A stretch of DNA of 14,797 bases from Deltaproteobacteria bacterium UBA2385 (GTDB lineage Bacteria; Myxococcota_A; UBA796; UBA2385): positions 1 through 14,797 of the forward strand of contig DDSR01000313.1 in NCBI GenBank assembly GCA_002343455.1. The letters are read 5' to 3'. Each line of letters begins with the position of its first letter. The first letter of the stretch is position 1. Position numbers and translations under genes: made by a program. This document shows, piece after piece, positions 1-6,809 of the stretch. Below the pieces are notes generated by a model. The model did not search any database. It had not been told where the DNA came from and saw only the letters and a program-made list of their open reading frames with translations.

Positions 1-695
1 GTCTGGCCGGGCCGGAAGCAGTCGGCGTTGTTCGGCAGCAGCAGCAGGTCGAACAGACGCTGCGCCTCGTCGGCGTCGAACCCGGGCAGGAACGTCAGCG
101 CGGCGACGTGCCGCGCGCGGCATTGCCGCAGCAGCGCGGCGGCTTGCAGGCTGGGCGCCAGCAGCGTGCGGCCGGCGTGCACGATGCGGTCGTCGACGAA
201 CTCGAACTCGCCCTTGGTGGTTTGGGCCTGCACCTGCCCGTTGAGCATCAGCACGTTGTCCCGGACCTCGATCACGTCGCCGGGCAGCCCGACCACGCGC
301 TTGACGTAGTCGATGGTGATGCCGGGAACCGGGATGTCGATCCAGTGGCCGACGCCGGGCTCGCCGGTGATCGGGTCCATGTCCGAGCCGGGGTAGGCGA
401 AGACGATGATGTCGCCGCGGTCGGGAAGGCTGAGCTCGCCCACGGGGATGCGGGTCAAGGGCCAGCGCATGCCGTAGCTGTACTTGGTGACCAGGATGTG
501 GTCCCCGATCGCCAGCGTCGGCACCATCGAGCCGGAGGGGATGCGGAAGGGCTCGAAGAGCACCGAGCGGATCAGCAGCACGACCAGGATCGCCGGGCCC
601 CAGGTGCTGACGAGGTCCCAGACCCAGTCGCCGAGGCGCTGCATGGCGGTGCGGTCTTCGGCGTCGGGGGGGAGTGGATTTCCGGGTGATTCCAT
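1..695 (-). CDS. lepB: Type I signal peptidase, 3' end cut by window edge
   Basis: This is a membrane-bound serine/lysine protease that removes signal peptides from exported proteins. 231 residues are visible; the C-terminus lies off the left edge. After a short polar N-terminus there is one hydrophobic segment (about residues 33-47), then the catalytic-serine box PSGSMVPTL with Ser56. The general-base lysine is Lys132, in the box DYVKRVVGLPGD. The later GDNRDNSxDSR box is not seen, as expected for a gene cut here. The start is ATG at 693-695, preceded by GAGG on the minus strand; an internal Met18 is a weaker alternative. It is transcribed divergently from the Nudix gene. Ser-to-Lys spacing is longer than in E. 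coli LepB, so a modest insertion is present. The family call is firm from the two boxes. Confidence 0.93.
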   Translation of the reverse strand, partial: MESPGNPLPPDAEDRTAMQRLGDWVWDLVSTWGPAILVVLLIRSVLFEPFRIPSGSMVPTLAIGDHILVTKYSYGMRWPLTRIPVGELSLPDRGDIIVFAYPGSDMDPITGEPGVGHWIDIPVPGITIDYVKRVVGLPGDVIEVRDNVLMLNGQVQAQTTKGEFEFVDDRIVHAGRTLLAPSLQAAALLRQCRARHVAALTFLPGFDADEAQRLFDLLLLPNNADCFRPGQ

Positions 696-810
696 CAGCC
701 TCGGGGCGGGCCGCGGGCGCAGGGGAGGAGCGAGGCCCAGGCGAGGTGGCCGCATATCAAGAATCGTAGAGGGGCGGGCGAGCCCCGTGGACCGGCGATA
801 CCATGGGGCC
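696..810. promoter_or_regulatory. Divergent intergenic region between lepB and the Nudix gene
   Basis: These 115 bases separate two divergent genes and should hold a promoter for each. Most of the stretch is very GC-rich. One AT-rich island lies at about 753-771 (core catatcaagaatcgta) and is the likeliest place for a -10 element or strand opening. TACGAT can be read on the minus strand at 766-771. I could not pair it with a convincing -35, so no promoter is assigned. Confidence 0.3.
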
Positions 811-1428
811 GTGTTGGACCAGATCGAGCTCTCCCTGCGCGCCCGGCCGGGTCGCCCCGTCCAGGGGATCGGGCTGGGCGTAGCGCGCGCGGCGGTGGCG
901 GCGGTGATCAACCCGCAGGCGGAGCTGCTCTTCATCCGGCGGGCCGAGCGGGTCGGAGATCCCTGGAGCGGCCACGTGGCCTTCCCCGGGGGCCGGGCCG
1001 AGGCCGGCGACGAGGGGCCGGTGGGCACGGCCGTGCGCGAGACGGTCGAGGAGGTCGGGCTGGCCCTCCCCGACGCCGGCAGGCTGCTCGGGCCGCTGGA
1101 CGAGCTGCTGGCCCCGGTGCGGCGAGGCCCTCCGCAGCTGGTCATCTCGCCCTTCGTCTTTCACCTCCAGCGCCTACAGCCGCTGCGGCCCAACGTCGAG
1201 GTCGCCTCGGTACACTGGCTCTCGCTGGAGCGGCTGGCGATGGGAGAAGGGAGGAGCAGCTTCGACCTGGAGTGGGGCGGCGCGACCCTGCGGATGCCCT
1301 GCATCGAGCTCTCCGGGCTGCGGATCTGGGGCCTCACCCTGCGCATGCTCGACGACCTGCTCGAGCGCATGGGCGGGCAGACCAGCCCGGATGTCGAGCT
1401 CCTTCACGGTGAGGATCCCCGCCGATGA
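811..1428 (+). CDS. Nudix hydrolase, CoA pyrophosphatase-like
   Basis: A 205-residue Nudix enzyme that probably cleaves a diphosphate linkage in a nucleotide-type substrate. A modified Nudix box spans about residues 60-84: FPGGR, then an acidic stretch, then RETVEEVGL with metal-binding glutamates at 80-81. The spacing GG-x5-D-x8-RExxEE and the upstream LFIRRA...GHVAFPGG resemble the CoA pyrophosphatase (NudL/YeaB, UPF0035) group better than the classical box, so CoA or an acyl-CoA is the best guess for the substrate. The start is set at GTG 811, where similarity begins. TTG 814 or GTG 787 are possible, and the frame stays open further upstream without resembling the family. The stop overlaps the next start as ATGA at 1425-1428, which suggests translational coupling. 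The Nudix call is firm; the substrate is inferred. Confidence 0.85.
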   Translation: MLDQIELSLRARPGRPVQGIGLGVARAAVAAVINPQAELLFIRRAERVGDPWSGHVAFPGGRAEAGDEGPVGTAVRETVEEVGLALPDAGRLLGPLDELLAPVRRGPPQLVISPFVFHLQRLQPLRPNVEVASVHWLSLERLAMGEGRSSFDLEWGGATLRMPCIELSGLRIWGLTLRMLDDLLERMGGQTSPDVELLHGEDPRR

Positions 1429-2960
1429 GCCTGCTGCTCTCCCTGGCCGTGCTGGCCTCTCCCGCCGCGGCCACCGAGCGGGCGCCCTTCGTCACGGCTG
1501 CTCCCGGCGCGCTCTGTGCGACGCCTCTCCTGCTCCAAGGGCTCCTGCCGGTCGGGCCCGAGCCTCTCCCGCCTCCCGGCGCGGTCAAGCAGCAGCGCGA
1601 GGCCATCGAAGGGGTCACGCAGGTCCGCGGCTCGGCCAATTTCGCGGTCAAGTGGGGGGCCGCGGCGGCCGTGGACGAGGCCCAGGTCCAGGTCCTGCTG
1701 GAGGGCATGGAGCAGGCCTGGAGCGTGCAGATGGTGGAGATGGAGCACCCCGAGCCCTACGGGACCGGGACCTACCTGCTCAACGTCTACATCGAGGACA
1801 CGGGCCTGGTCTGGACCTCGGGCGGCTCCTCCTACGAGCTGCGCGGCTCGGGCGCGGCCGGCTACTACACCACCGATCCGGAAGGCCACCCGATGCTGGT
1901 GATGTCCAGCTACGCGCTGGGGACGGCCGACTACACCCGGGCGGTGGCCGCCCACGAGCTCTACCACGCGGTCCAGGCCGGGATGGGCGCCTACCCCTAC
2001 CGGGATCGGGCCGCCTGGTACTGGGAGGCGACCGCCAGCTGGATGGCGGGCGAGGTCTTCCCCGACATCCCCAGCTACGCCGACTTCCTCTTCGGCTATG
2101 CCCTGCTGCCCTGGCTGCCGCTGGCCTTCTTCGACTATCCGGACACCGGCGCCTTGCAGGAGTACCGCCAGTACGGGGCCTTCATCCTGCCGCGCCACCT
2201 CTCCGAGGTCGCCGCCGACTGGTCGGTGGTCCGCGACTCCTGGACCCGGCCCGACCCGGGGGGCGACCCCGTCCTGGCCCTGGACGAGGCGCTGCTGGCC
2301 TACGACACGACGGTCGCTGACGAGCTGGCCGCGATGACGGCGCGGCTGGCTGCCTGGGACTACCGGGACGGGGAGGTCTACCGCGCCAATGTCGAAGGCT
2401 ACGGCAGCTACTACCCCGACGGGGACCGGCTCCAGGGCGAGGTGGGCGCCGCGGGCACCGACGGGTGGGTCCAGCCCGACGCCGATCAGCTCCCTCGGGC
2501 GACCGGGAGCAACCTGGTCTCCATCGCCGCCGCGGCAGAGGATCGCACCCTGGAGCTCCAGCTCGATGCCCAGGGCGAGGCGGGCAGCGAGGCGATGTGG
2601 AGGGTCATCCTGGTGGAACCCTCCTCCACGGGGCCGAGCTATCGGTCGGTCGAGCTGGAGGAGGGCGCGGCCTCGGTGCTGCTGCCGGCCGGCGTGGAGA
2701 CGCGCTGGCTGGCGGTCACGGTCGACTCTCAGGCGCGCGACGCCGACGAGGTCTTCGCCTGGAGCTACCGGGTGGGGGCGGTCGAGGAGGAGCCCGCTGG
2801 GGAAGACACGGGCCTGCCTGCCGGTGAGGGGGGCGGGGGTGAGCCGATCCGGGCCTGCGGCTGCGCCTCGGGCGGAGGCCCGGCGGGGCGCTCCTGGCTG
2901 GCGGTGCTGGTCGGCCTTGCGGGGCTGGCGGTGGCCCGCAGGGGCTCAGGGCTCGGCTGA
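1425..2960 (+). CDS. Secreted HExxH metalloprotease with MYXO-CTERM-like tail
   Basis: A 511-residue exported protein, predicted to be a zinc metallopeptidase. A hydrophobic signal-like segment (residues 1-17, ending PAAA) starts it. The zinc motif is HELYH (His177, Glu178, His181), and Glu201 in WYWEATASW is a plausible third ligand about 20 residues later, as in gluzincins. A beta-rich C-terminal half follows, then an acidic/Gly-rich linker with EDTG. The end is Cys478-Gly-Cys480, a hydrophobic run (about 490-504) and Arg-Arg (505-506), the layout of MYXO-CTERM surface-sorting tails. The architecture recalls the MXAN_6640 group of putative myxobacterial metalloproteases, though I cannot confirm membership. 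It is coupled to the Nudix gene by ATGA, and its last 15 bases overlap the convergent Sco gene. The substrate is unknown. Confidence 0.82.
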   Translation: MSLLLSLAVLASPAAATERAPFVTAAPGALCATPLLLQGLLPVGPEPLPPPGAVKQQREAIEGVTQVRGSANFAVKWGAAAAVDEAQVQVLLEGMEQAWSVQMVEMEHPEPYGTGTYLLNVYIEDTGLVWTSGGSSYELRGSGAAGYYTTDPEGHPMLVMSSYALGTADYTRAVAAHELYHAVQAGMGAYPYRDRAAWYWEATASWMAGEVFPDIPSYADFLFGYALLPWLPLAFFDYPDTGALQEYRQYGAFILPRHLSEVAADWSVVRDSWTRPDPGGDPVLALDEALLAYDTTVADELAAMTARLAAWDYRDGEVYRANVEGYGSYYPDGDRLQGEVGAAGTDGWVQPDADQLPRATGSNLVSIAAAAEDRTLELQLDAQGEAGSEAMWRVILVEPSSTGPSYRSVELEEGAASVLLPAGVETRWLAVTVDSQARDADEVFAWSYRVGAVEEEPAGEDTGLPAGEGGGGEPIRACGCASGGGPAGRSWLAVLVGLAGLAVARRGSGLG

Positions 2961-3587
2961 CCGGGCCAGGCGGTGGGCGTCCCGGCGAAGCTGCTCCAGG
3001 CTGTCCTCGTCGCTGGGGTAGAAGCCGCGGACGACGCCGGCGGGGTCGATCAGCAGGATGCGCTCGCTGTGAGCGATGGCGGGGACCTCGCCCGAACGAT
3101 CGACGACCTCGGCCACCTGTTGGAAGTCGGCGATCACCTGCCGGACCTGCTCGGGATCACCGGTCAGGAACTGCCAGCCTGGCAGCTGCGCGCCCCAGCG
3201 CTCGGCGTAGGCCGCCAGCTGCGGCACCCGATCCCACTCGGGATCGACGGTGATGGAGACGAGCACGATCGGGTGGCCGCCGAGGGCCTGGGCGGGCAGG
3301 TTGCGGCGGAGCCAGGCCATCCGGGCGCTGAGCAGCGGGCAGACGTCGGGGCAGCGCGTGAAGATGAAGTTGACCAGCACCACCTGGCCGCGCAGATCGA
3401 GGCTGGTGAGGGTCTGATCCTGCTGGTTGAGCAGGGAGAAGCCGGGGAGGGGGGTGTAGCGCTCCAGCGCGGGAGGGCTGCGCCACCACACGGCCATGGC
3501 CGGCAGCGCGAGCAGCAGCACGGCGAGGAGGGCCCAGGCCCAGGGTCGGCCGAACATCGGGCCGTGGGCGTCGGTGGGCGGGCTCAC
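2946..3587 (-). CDS. SCO1/SenC-family copper chaperone (first of two)
   Basis: A 213-residue Sco protein, anchored in the cytoplasmic membrane with a periplasmic thioredoxin fold, expected to deliver copper to (or reduce) the CuA site of cytochrome c oxidase. There is one N-terminal membrane segment (about residues 16-34). The copper ligands are present: Cys79 and Cys83 in TRCPDVCP, and His173 in IAHSERILLID. The start is GTG at 3585-3587, overlapping the ctaB stop as GTGA, so it is probably co-translated with ctaB. Its stop lies inside the end of the metalloprotease gene on the other strand. A second, different Sco gene lies at 4885-5763 in the divergent oxidase operon. The family call is firm; which metal site each paralogue serves is not known. 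Confidence 0.93.
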   Translation of the reverse strand: MSPPTDAHGPMFGRPWAWALLAVLLLALPAMAVWWRSPPALERYTPLPGFSLLNQQDQTLTSLDLRGQVVLVNFIFTRCPDVCPLLSARMAWLRRNLPAQALGGHPIVLVSITVDPEWDRVPQLAAYAERWGAQLPGWQFLTGDPEQVRQVIADFQQVAEVVDRSGEVPAIAHSERILLIDPAGVVRGFYPSDEDSLEQLRRDAHRLARSAEP

Positions 3588-4528
3588 AGCCAGTGATCGA
3601 GGACCATGGCCGTCATCAGGACCGTCATGTACAGCAGGGTCAGGCGGAAGTAGCGGCTGGCCCAGCGCGCCTCGCCCTGGTTGCGCCAGCCGTCGAAGGC
3701 CGAGTAGACCAGCACCGCCCCCATGGCCGATCCGGCCACCGCGGTCGGCAGGCCGGCGACCCCCATCCAGACCAGCAGCAGCGGGGTCGGGAAGAGGCCC
3801 AGGGAGTAGATGAGCATCTGCAGGCGGGTGGACTCGATGCCGTGCTCGACGGGGTGGACCACCAGGCCGGCGCGCGTGTACTCGTCGGCGCGGAAGATGC
3901 CGATCGCCAGCGAGTGCGGGACCTGCCAGAGGAAGAGGATCCCGAAGAGGACGAAGGCGGGCGGATCGATGCTGCCGGTGGCGGCAACCCAGCCGATCAC
4001 CGGGGGCAGGGCGCCCGGCACGGCGCCGACGAGCACGCTGAGGCTGCTGGTGCGCTTCATGGGGGTGTAGACGAGCACGTAGAGCAGCAGGGCGACGGCG
4101 GCGAGCAGGCCGGCCAGCGGGGGGACGGTCAGCGAGAGGACGGCGATCGAGACGAAGCTGAGGGCGAGCCCGACCCCAAGGGCGAGGGCGGGCTTCATCC
4201 GGCGCTGGGGGAGGGGACGCGAGGCGGTCCGGGCCATGCCGCGGTCGGTCTCGCGCTCCAGGTAGCAGTTCAGGGCGTTGGCGCCGGCTACGACCAGCAT
4301 CGTGCCGCCGATGCCCAGCAGGGCGCGGGCGGCGCTGACCGGGACGGGCGCGAGGGCCATGGCCCCCCCGGCGGTGAAGAGCACCAGCGTCGAGAGGCGC
4401 GGCTTGGTCAGCGACAGGATGTCGCGCAGGACGCCAGGAGCGTCGCTGTCGAGGGACAGGCCGGCCTGCCGGGCGACGGCGGGCCCGGTGGCATGGGCGG
4501 CGGCGTGGGAGGGGGAGTCGTTCTCCAT
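3584..4528 (-). CDS. ctaB: Protohaem IX farnesyltransferase (haem O synthase)
   Basis: A 314-residue polytopic membrane prenyltransferase that adds a farnesyl group to haem B, giving haem O, the precursor of the haem A used by the oxidase encoded next door. The UbiA-family first motif is at residues 87-107: N-x3-E-x3-D followed by MARTASRPLP (the first acidic position is Glu91 where Asp is common). The second polar loop contains YTPMKRTSS (about 154-162) and DEYTRAG (about 215-221). Alternating hydrophobic segments fit about nine membrane helices. The ~40-residue N-terminus is His/Ala-rich and variable. The start ATG 4526-4528 has AGAAGG upstream; the frame stays open further upstream but that stretch does not resemble the family. 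It is coupled to the Sco gene by GTGA. Haem A synthase (ctaA) is not in the window. Confidence 0.95.
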   Translation of the reverse strand: MENDSPSHAAAHATGPAVARQAGLSLDSDAPGVLRDILSLTKPRLSTLVLFTAGGAMALAPVPVSAARALLGIGGTMLVVAGANALNCYLERETDRGMARTASRPLPQRRMKPALALGVGLALSFVSIAVLSLTVPPLAGLLAAVALLLYVLVYTPMKRTSSLSVLVGAVPGALPPVIGWVAATGSIDPPAFVLFGILFLWQVPHSLAIGIFRADEYTRAGLVVHPVEHGIESTRLQMLIYSLGLFPTPLLLVWMGVAGLPTAVAGSAMGAVLVYSAFDGWRNQGEARWASRYFRLTLLYMTVLMTAMVLDHWL

Positions 4529-4660
4529 TGGCGCCTTCTCACCGCCGGACCTGGGCTTGTCAAGGTGCCGGTGTTCGGGAGGTGTGTGGCACTTGAAAAG
4601 GCCCTGGCACGCTTGCCGGGCCAGCGTTAGGCGCGCTCCTTCCTTTGTGTGGGGCCTGCT
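4529..4660. promoter_or_regulatory. Divergent control region between ctaB and the cox operon
   Basis: These 132 bases should hold promoters for both halves of the oxidase locus. A TTGACA hexamer reads on the minus strand at 4558-4563, but no good -10 lies 16-18 bases from it. An imperfect dyad is formed by tcaaggtgcc (4560-4569) and ggcacttga (4588-4596). TGGCAC occurs at 4587-4592 and again at 4605-4610, an 18-base spacing. These may be operator half-sites; that is inference. No TATAAT-like box is visible for the plus-strand operon. Confidence 0.35.
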
Positions 4661-4885
4661 GTGAGCACTCCGAGCCAACCCAGCCACGCCGATCACGCCG
4701 ATCACCCCGCCGAGCTCCCGTGTGAGCCCGACGAGGTGCCGGTGCGCTTCCTCGTGATCGTCTCGGCGGCGGTCACGGCCATCGCCCTCGGCCTGATCGC
4801 TACCGGCGTCTGGCTGTTCAACATGGAGGCCGCCTCGCAGTTCGCGGCCAAGGGCTACCCGGTCGCTGAGGTCGCTGCTCCGTGA
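4661..4885 (+). CDS. Small single-pass membrane protein, first gene of the cox operon
   Basis: A 74-residue protein of unknown function. A His/Pro/Glu-rich, mostly polar N-terminus (residues 1-26, including HADHADH) is followed by one hydrophobic helix (about 28-50) and a short tail ending in Ala-Pro. The likely start is GTG 4661, with GGGG six bases upstream; GTG 4649 would add four residues. Its stop overlaps the next start by one base (TGATG), so it is coupled to the Sco gene. Short proteins with one membrane helix are often found in this position before sco and coxB in related bacteria, as I recall, so an accessory role in oxidase assembly is plausible but not shown. There is no cysteine pair or other metal motif that would support direct copper binding. 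Confidence 0.7.
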   Translation: MSTPSQPSHADHADHPAELPCEPDEVPVRFLVIVSAAVTAIALGLIATGVWLFNMEAASQFAAKGYPVAEVAAP

Positions 4886-5763
4886 TGCGGCTTGGGGCAC
4901 TCTTGCGGCCTCTGGCGGCCGCGCTGCTGCTGCAGTGGGGGCTCTCGTCCGCCACGGCCGCAGGCGCGGGTGCCTCCACCGCAGCGGGCGGCGGCCTGGC
5001 CGTGCCCGAGGCGATGCAGGCGATCACCGTGGAAGAGCGCCTGGGTGCCTCGATCGACCCTGAGCTCCGCTTTCGGGACCACCAGGGTCGGGATGTGCGC
5101 CTCGGCGACCTGCTCCAGGGAGACAAGCCGGTCCTGCTGACCCTGAACTACTACGGCTGCGCCACCCTCTGCAGCGTGCAGCTCAATGGGGTCGTCGCTG
5201 GCCTGCGCGAGCTCGACTGGACGGCGGGCGACGAGTTCCGCATCGTCACGGTCAGCATCGACCCCGACGACGACGTCGAGCTGGCGCGGACCAAGCGCCT
5301 CGCCTACCTGGACAGCTATGGGCGCGGCGAGGCCGTGGACTGGCACTTCCTGGTCGGAGAGCAGAGCCAGATCCAGGCGCTGGCCGCCCAGGTGGGCTTC
5401 GGCTACCGCTACGATCCCGTGCAGGACCAGTACGCGCACGCTGCGGCGGTGATGCTGCTGGCGCCCGATGCCACGGTGGCCCGCTACCTCTACGGGGTGC
5501 AATACAGCGCCCGCGACCTGCGCTTCGGCCTGATGGAGGCCGCAGCCGGAAGGGTCGGCAGCGTAGCGGACCGCCTCATCCTCTCTTGTTTCCACTACGA
5601 TGCTGCGCTTGGCCGCTACGGCGTCTTCGCGCAGGGCATCATGCGCCTCGGTGGCGCGGTGGGTGTCCTCGTCCTCGCCAGCCTCGGCATCGTCCTCTGG
5701 CGTCAGGAGCTCCTCCCCAAGGGAAGAGCGACCGACGCAGCCCCAACGGAGCTCACCTCGTGA
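4885..5763 (+). CDS. SCO1/SenC-family protein with C-terminal membrane anchor (second of two)
   Basis: A 292-residue Sco protein in the oxidase operon, expected to handle copper for the CuA site of subunit II, encoded next. It has an N-terminal signal-like hydrophobic segment (about residues 4-24). The ligands are Cys92 and Cys96 in YYGCATLCSVQ, and His185 in YAHAAAVMLL. After the thioredoxin-like domain comes a family-specific extension with SCFHYDAALGRYG (about 234-246) and a hydrophobic segment (about 254-273), giving a C-terminal anchor that the other Sco protein in the window lacks. ATG 4885 is chosen as start; GTG 4882, immediately before it, is equally in frame. The stop TGA overlaps the coxB start GTG. 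The family call is firm; the exact partner is inferred from position. Confidence 0.93.
   Translation: MRLGALLRPLAAALLLQWGLSSATAAGAGASTAAGGGLAVPEAMQAITVEERLGASIDPELRFRDHQGRDVRLGDLLQGDKPVLLTLNYYGCATLCSVQLNGVVAGLRELDWTAGDEFRIVTVSIDPDDDVELARTKRLAYLDSYGRGEAVDWHFLVGEQSQIQALAAQVGFGYRYDPVQDQYAHAAAVMLLAPDATVARYLYGVQYSARDLRFGLMEAAAGRVGSVADRLILSCFHYDAALGRYGVFAQGIMRLGGAVGVLVLASLGIVLWRQELLPKGRATDAAPTELTS
5748..5751 (+). promoter_or_regulatory. Ribosome binding site deciding the coxB start
   Basis: GGAG lies eight bases before GTG 5760. The next in-frame ATG (5778) has no such sequence before it, so the GTG start, overlapping the sco stop as GTGA, is preferred. Confidence 0.55.
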
Positions 5764-6800
5764 CCTTCGCATCCATCATGCACCTCGTGGGTCTGGCGGG
5801 GGCGCCTCAGCGCGCCTTCGGCAGCTTGCTGAACGCCACCGGCGACGCCATCCCCCTGACGCCGCGGTGGTGGATGCCCGAGAGCGCCTCGACCTTCTCG
5901 CACGAGGTGGACCGGGCGTTCGCGGTGATCTACTGGCTCGACGTGATCTTCTTCCTGTTGATCATCGGGGCGATGGCCTTCTTCACCTTCGCCTACCGGC
6001 GCAAGCGTGCGGACCAACGGACCAGCCCGGTCAAGGGCAGCCACTCGCTGGAGATCGCCTGGAGCGTGATCCCGGGGCTGTTCCTGCTGGTGTTCTTCGG
6101 CATGGGCTTCGTCACCTACATGGACATGCAGGTGCCGCCCGCGGACTCGATGCACATCCGCGTGACCGGCCAGAAGTGGAACTGGGGCTTCGAGTACCCC
6201 GAGCAGGGCATCAAGCTCAGCAGCGCCGACGGCCTCGTGGTGCCCTCCAACACGCCGGTCCGCCTGACCCTGACCTCGGTGGACGTGCTTCACAGCTTCT
6301 TCATCCCGGACTTCCGGACGAAGAAGGACGCCGTGCCCTCGCGCTACACCTCGCTCTGGTTCGAGGCCAAGCGCCCCGGTGAGTACCAGATCTACTGCAC
6401 CGAGTACTGCGGCGACGACCACAGCCGGATGACCAGCAAGGTCATCGCGATGGAGCCCGCCGCCTTCCGCGAGTGGGTAGCGGACAAGAAGAACGCCAGC
6501 GCCAGCTTGACCCCGGTCGAGCGCGGCCAGCAGCTGTGGACCACTCAGGGCTGCGCTGGCTGCCACTCGATCGACGGGTCGGCCCTGATCGGCCCCAGCC
6601 TGAAGGGCAAGTACGGCGCGCAGGAGTCCCTCGCCGATGGAAGCAGCGTCCTGGTGGACGATGACTACATCCGCGAGTCCATCCTCGCCCCCAACGCCAA
6701 GATCGTCGCGGGTTTCGCCGGCCAGATGCCGCCCTACGTGGGCCGCCTCCAGGACGACGAGATCAGCGCCCTCATCGACTACATCAAGACACTCAAGTAG
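5760..6800 (+). CDS. coxB: Cytochrome c oxidase subunit II fused to cytochrome c (caa3 type)
   Basis: A 346-residue subunit that takes electrons in through its own haem c and passes them to the CuA centre and on to subunit I. There are two membrane helices (about residues 54-78 and 99-119). The cupredoxin domain follows with the aromatic electron-entry motif QKWNWGFEYP (138-147). The CuA ligands are His178, Cys213, Cys217, His221 and Met224 (CTEYCGDDHSRM). The C-terminal cytochrome c domain has CAGCH at 265-269 and axial Met323 in GQMPPY, so haem c attachment is predicted. The length fits caa3-type subunit II and exceeds plain aa3 types by about 100 residues. The start is GTG 5760. Subunit I begins ten bases downstream. 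All key ligands are intact. Confidence 0.97.
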   Translation: MTFASIMHLVGLAGAPQRAFGSLLNATGDAIPLTPRWWMPESASTFSHEVDRAFAVIYWLDVIFFLLIIGAMAFFTFAYRRKRADQRTSPVKGSHSLEIAWSVIPGLFLLVFFGMGFVTYMDMQVPPADSMHIRVTGQKWNWGFEYPEQGIKLSSADGLVVPSNTPVRLTLTSVDVLHSFFIPDFRTKKDAVPSRYTSLWFEAKRPGEYQIYCTEYCGDDHSRMTSKVIAMEPAAFREWVADKKNASASLTPVERGQQLWTTQGCAGCHSIDGSALIGPSLKGKYGAQESLADGSSVLVDDDYIRESILAPNAKIVAGFAGQMPPYVGRLQDDEISALIDYIKTLK

Positions 6801-6809
6801 GGAGCGTGG

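Noticed and set aside
484..810. Extension of the Nudix protein far upstream in the same open frame
   Set aside because: It would run through the divergent lepB gene and its promoter; family similarity begins only near residue 811.
4587..4618. Possible sigma-54 promoter (TGGCAC ... TTGC)
   Set aside because: The GG to GC spacing is not the required 10 bases at either TGGCAC copy.
4529..4900. Longer start for ctaB
   Set aside because: The added stretch would overlap the small membrane protein and does not resemble haem O synthases; ATG 4528 has a good ribosome binding site.
5586..5759. Longer start for subunit II inside the sco gene
   Set aside because: Added residues are Arg/Pro/Cys-rich and unlike subunit II; GTG 5760 has GGAG and the usual stop-start overlap.
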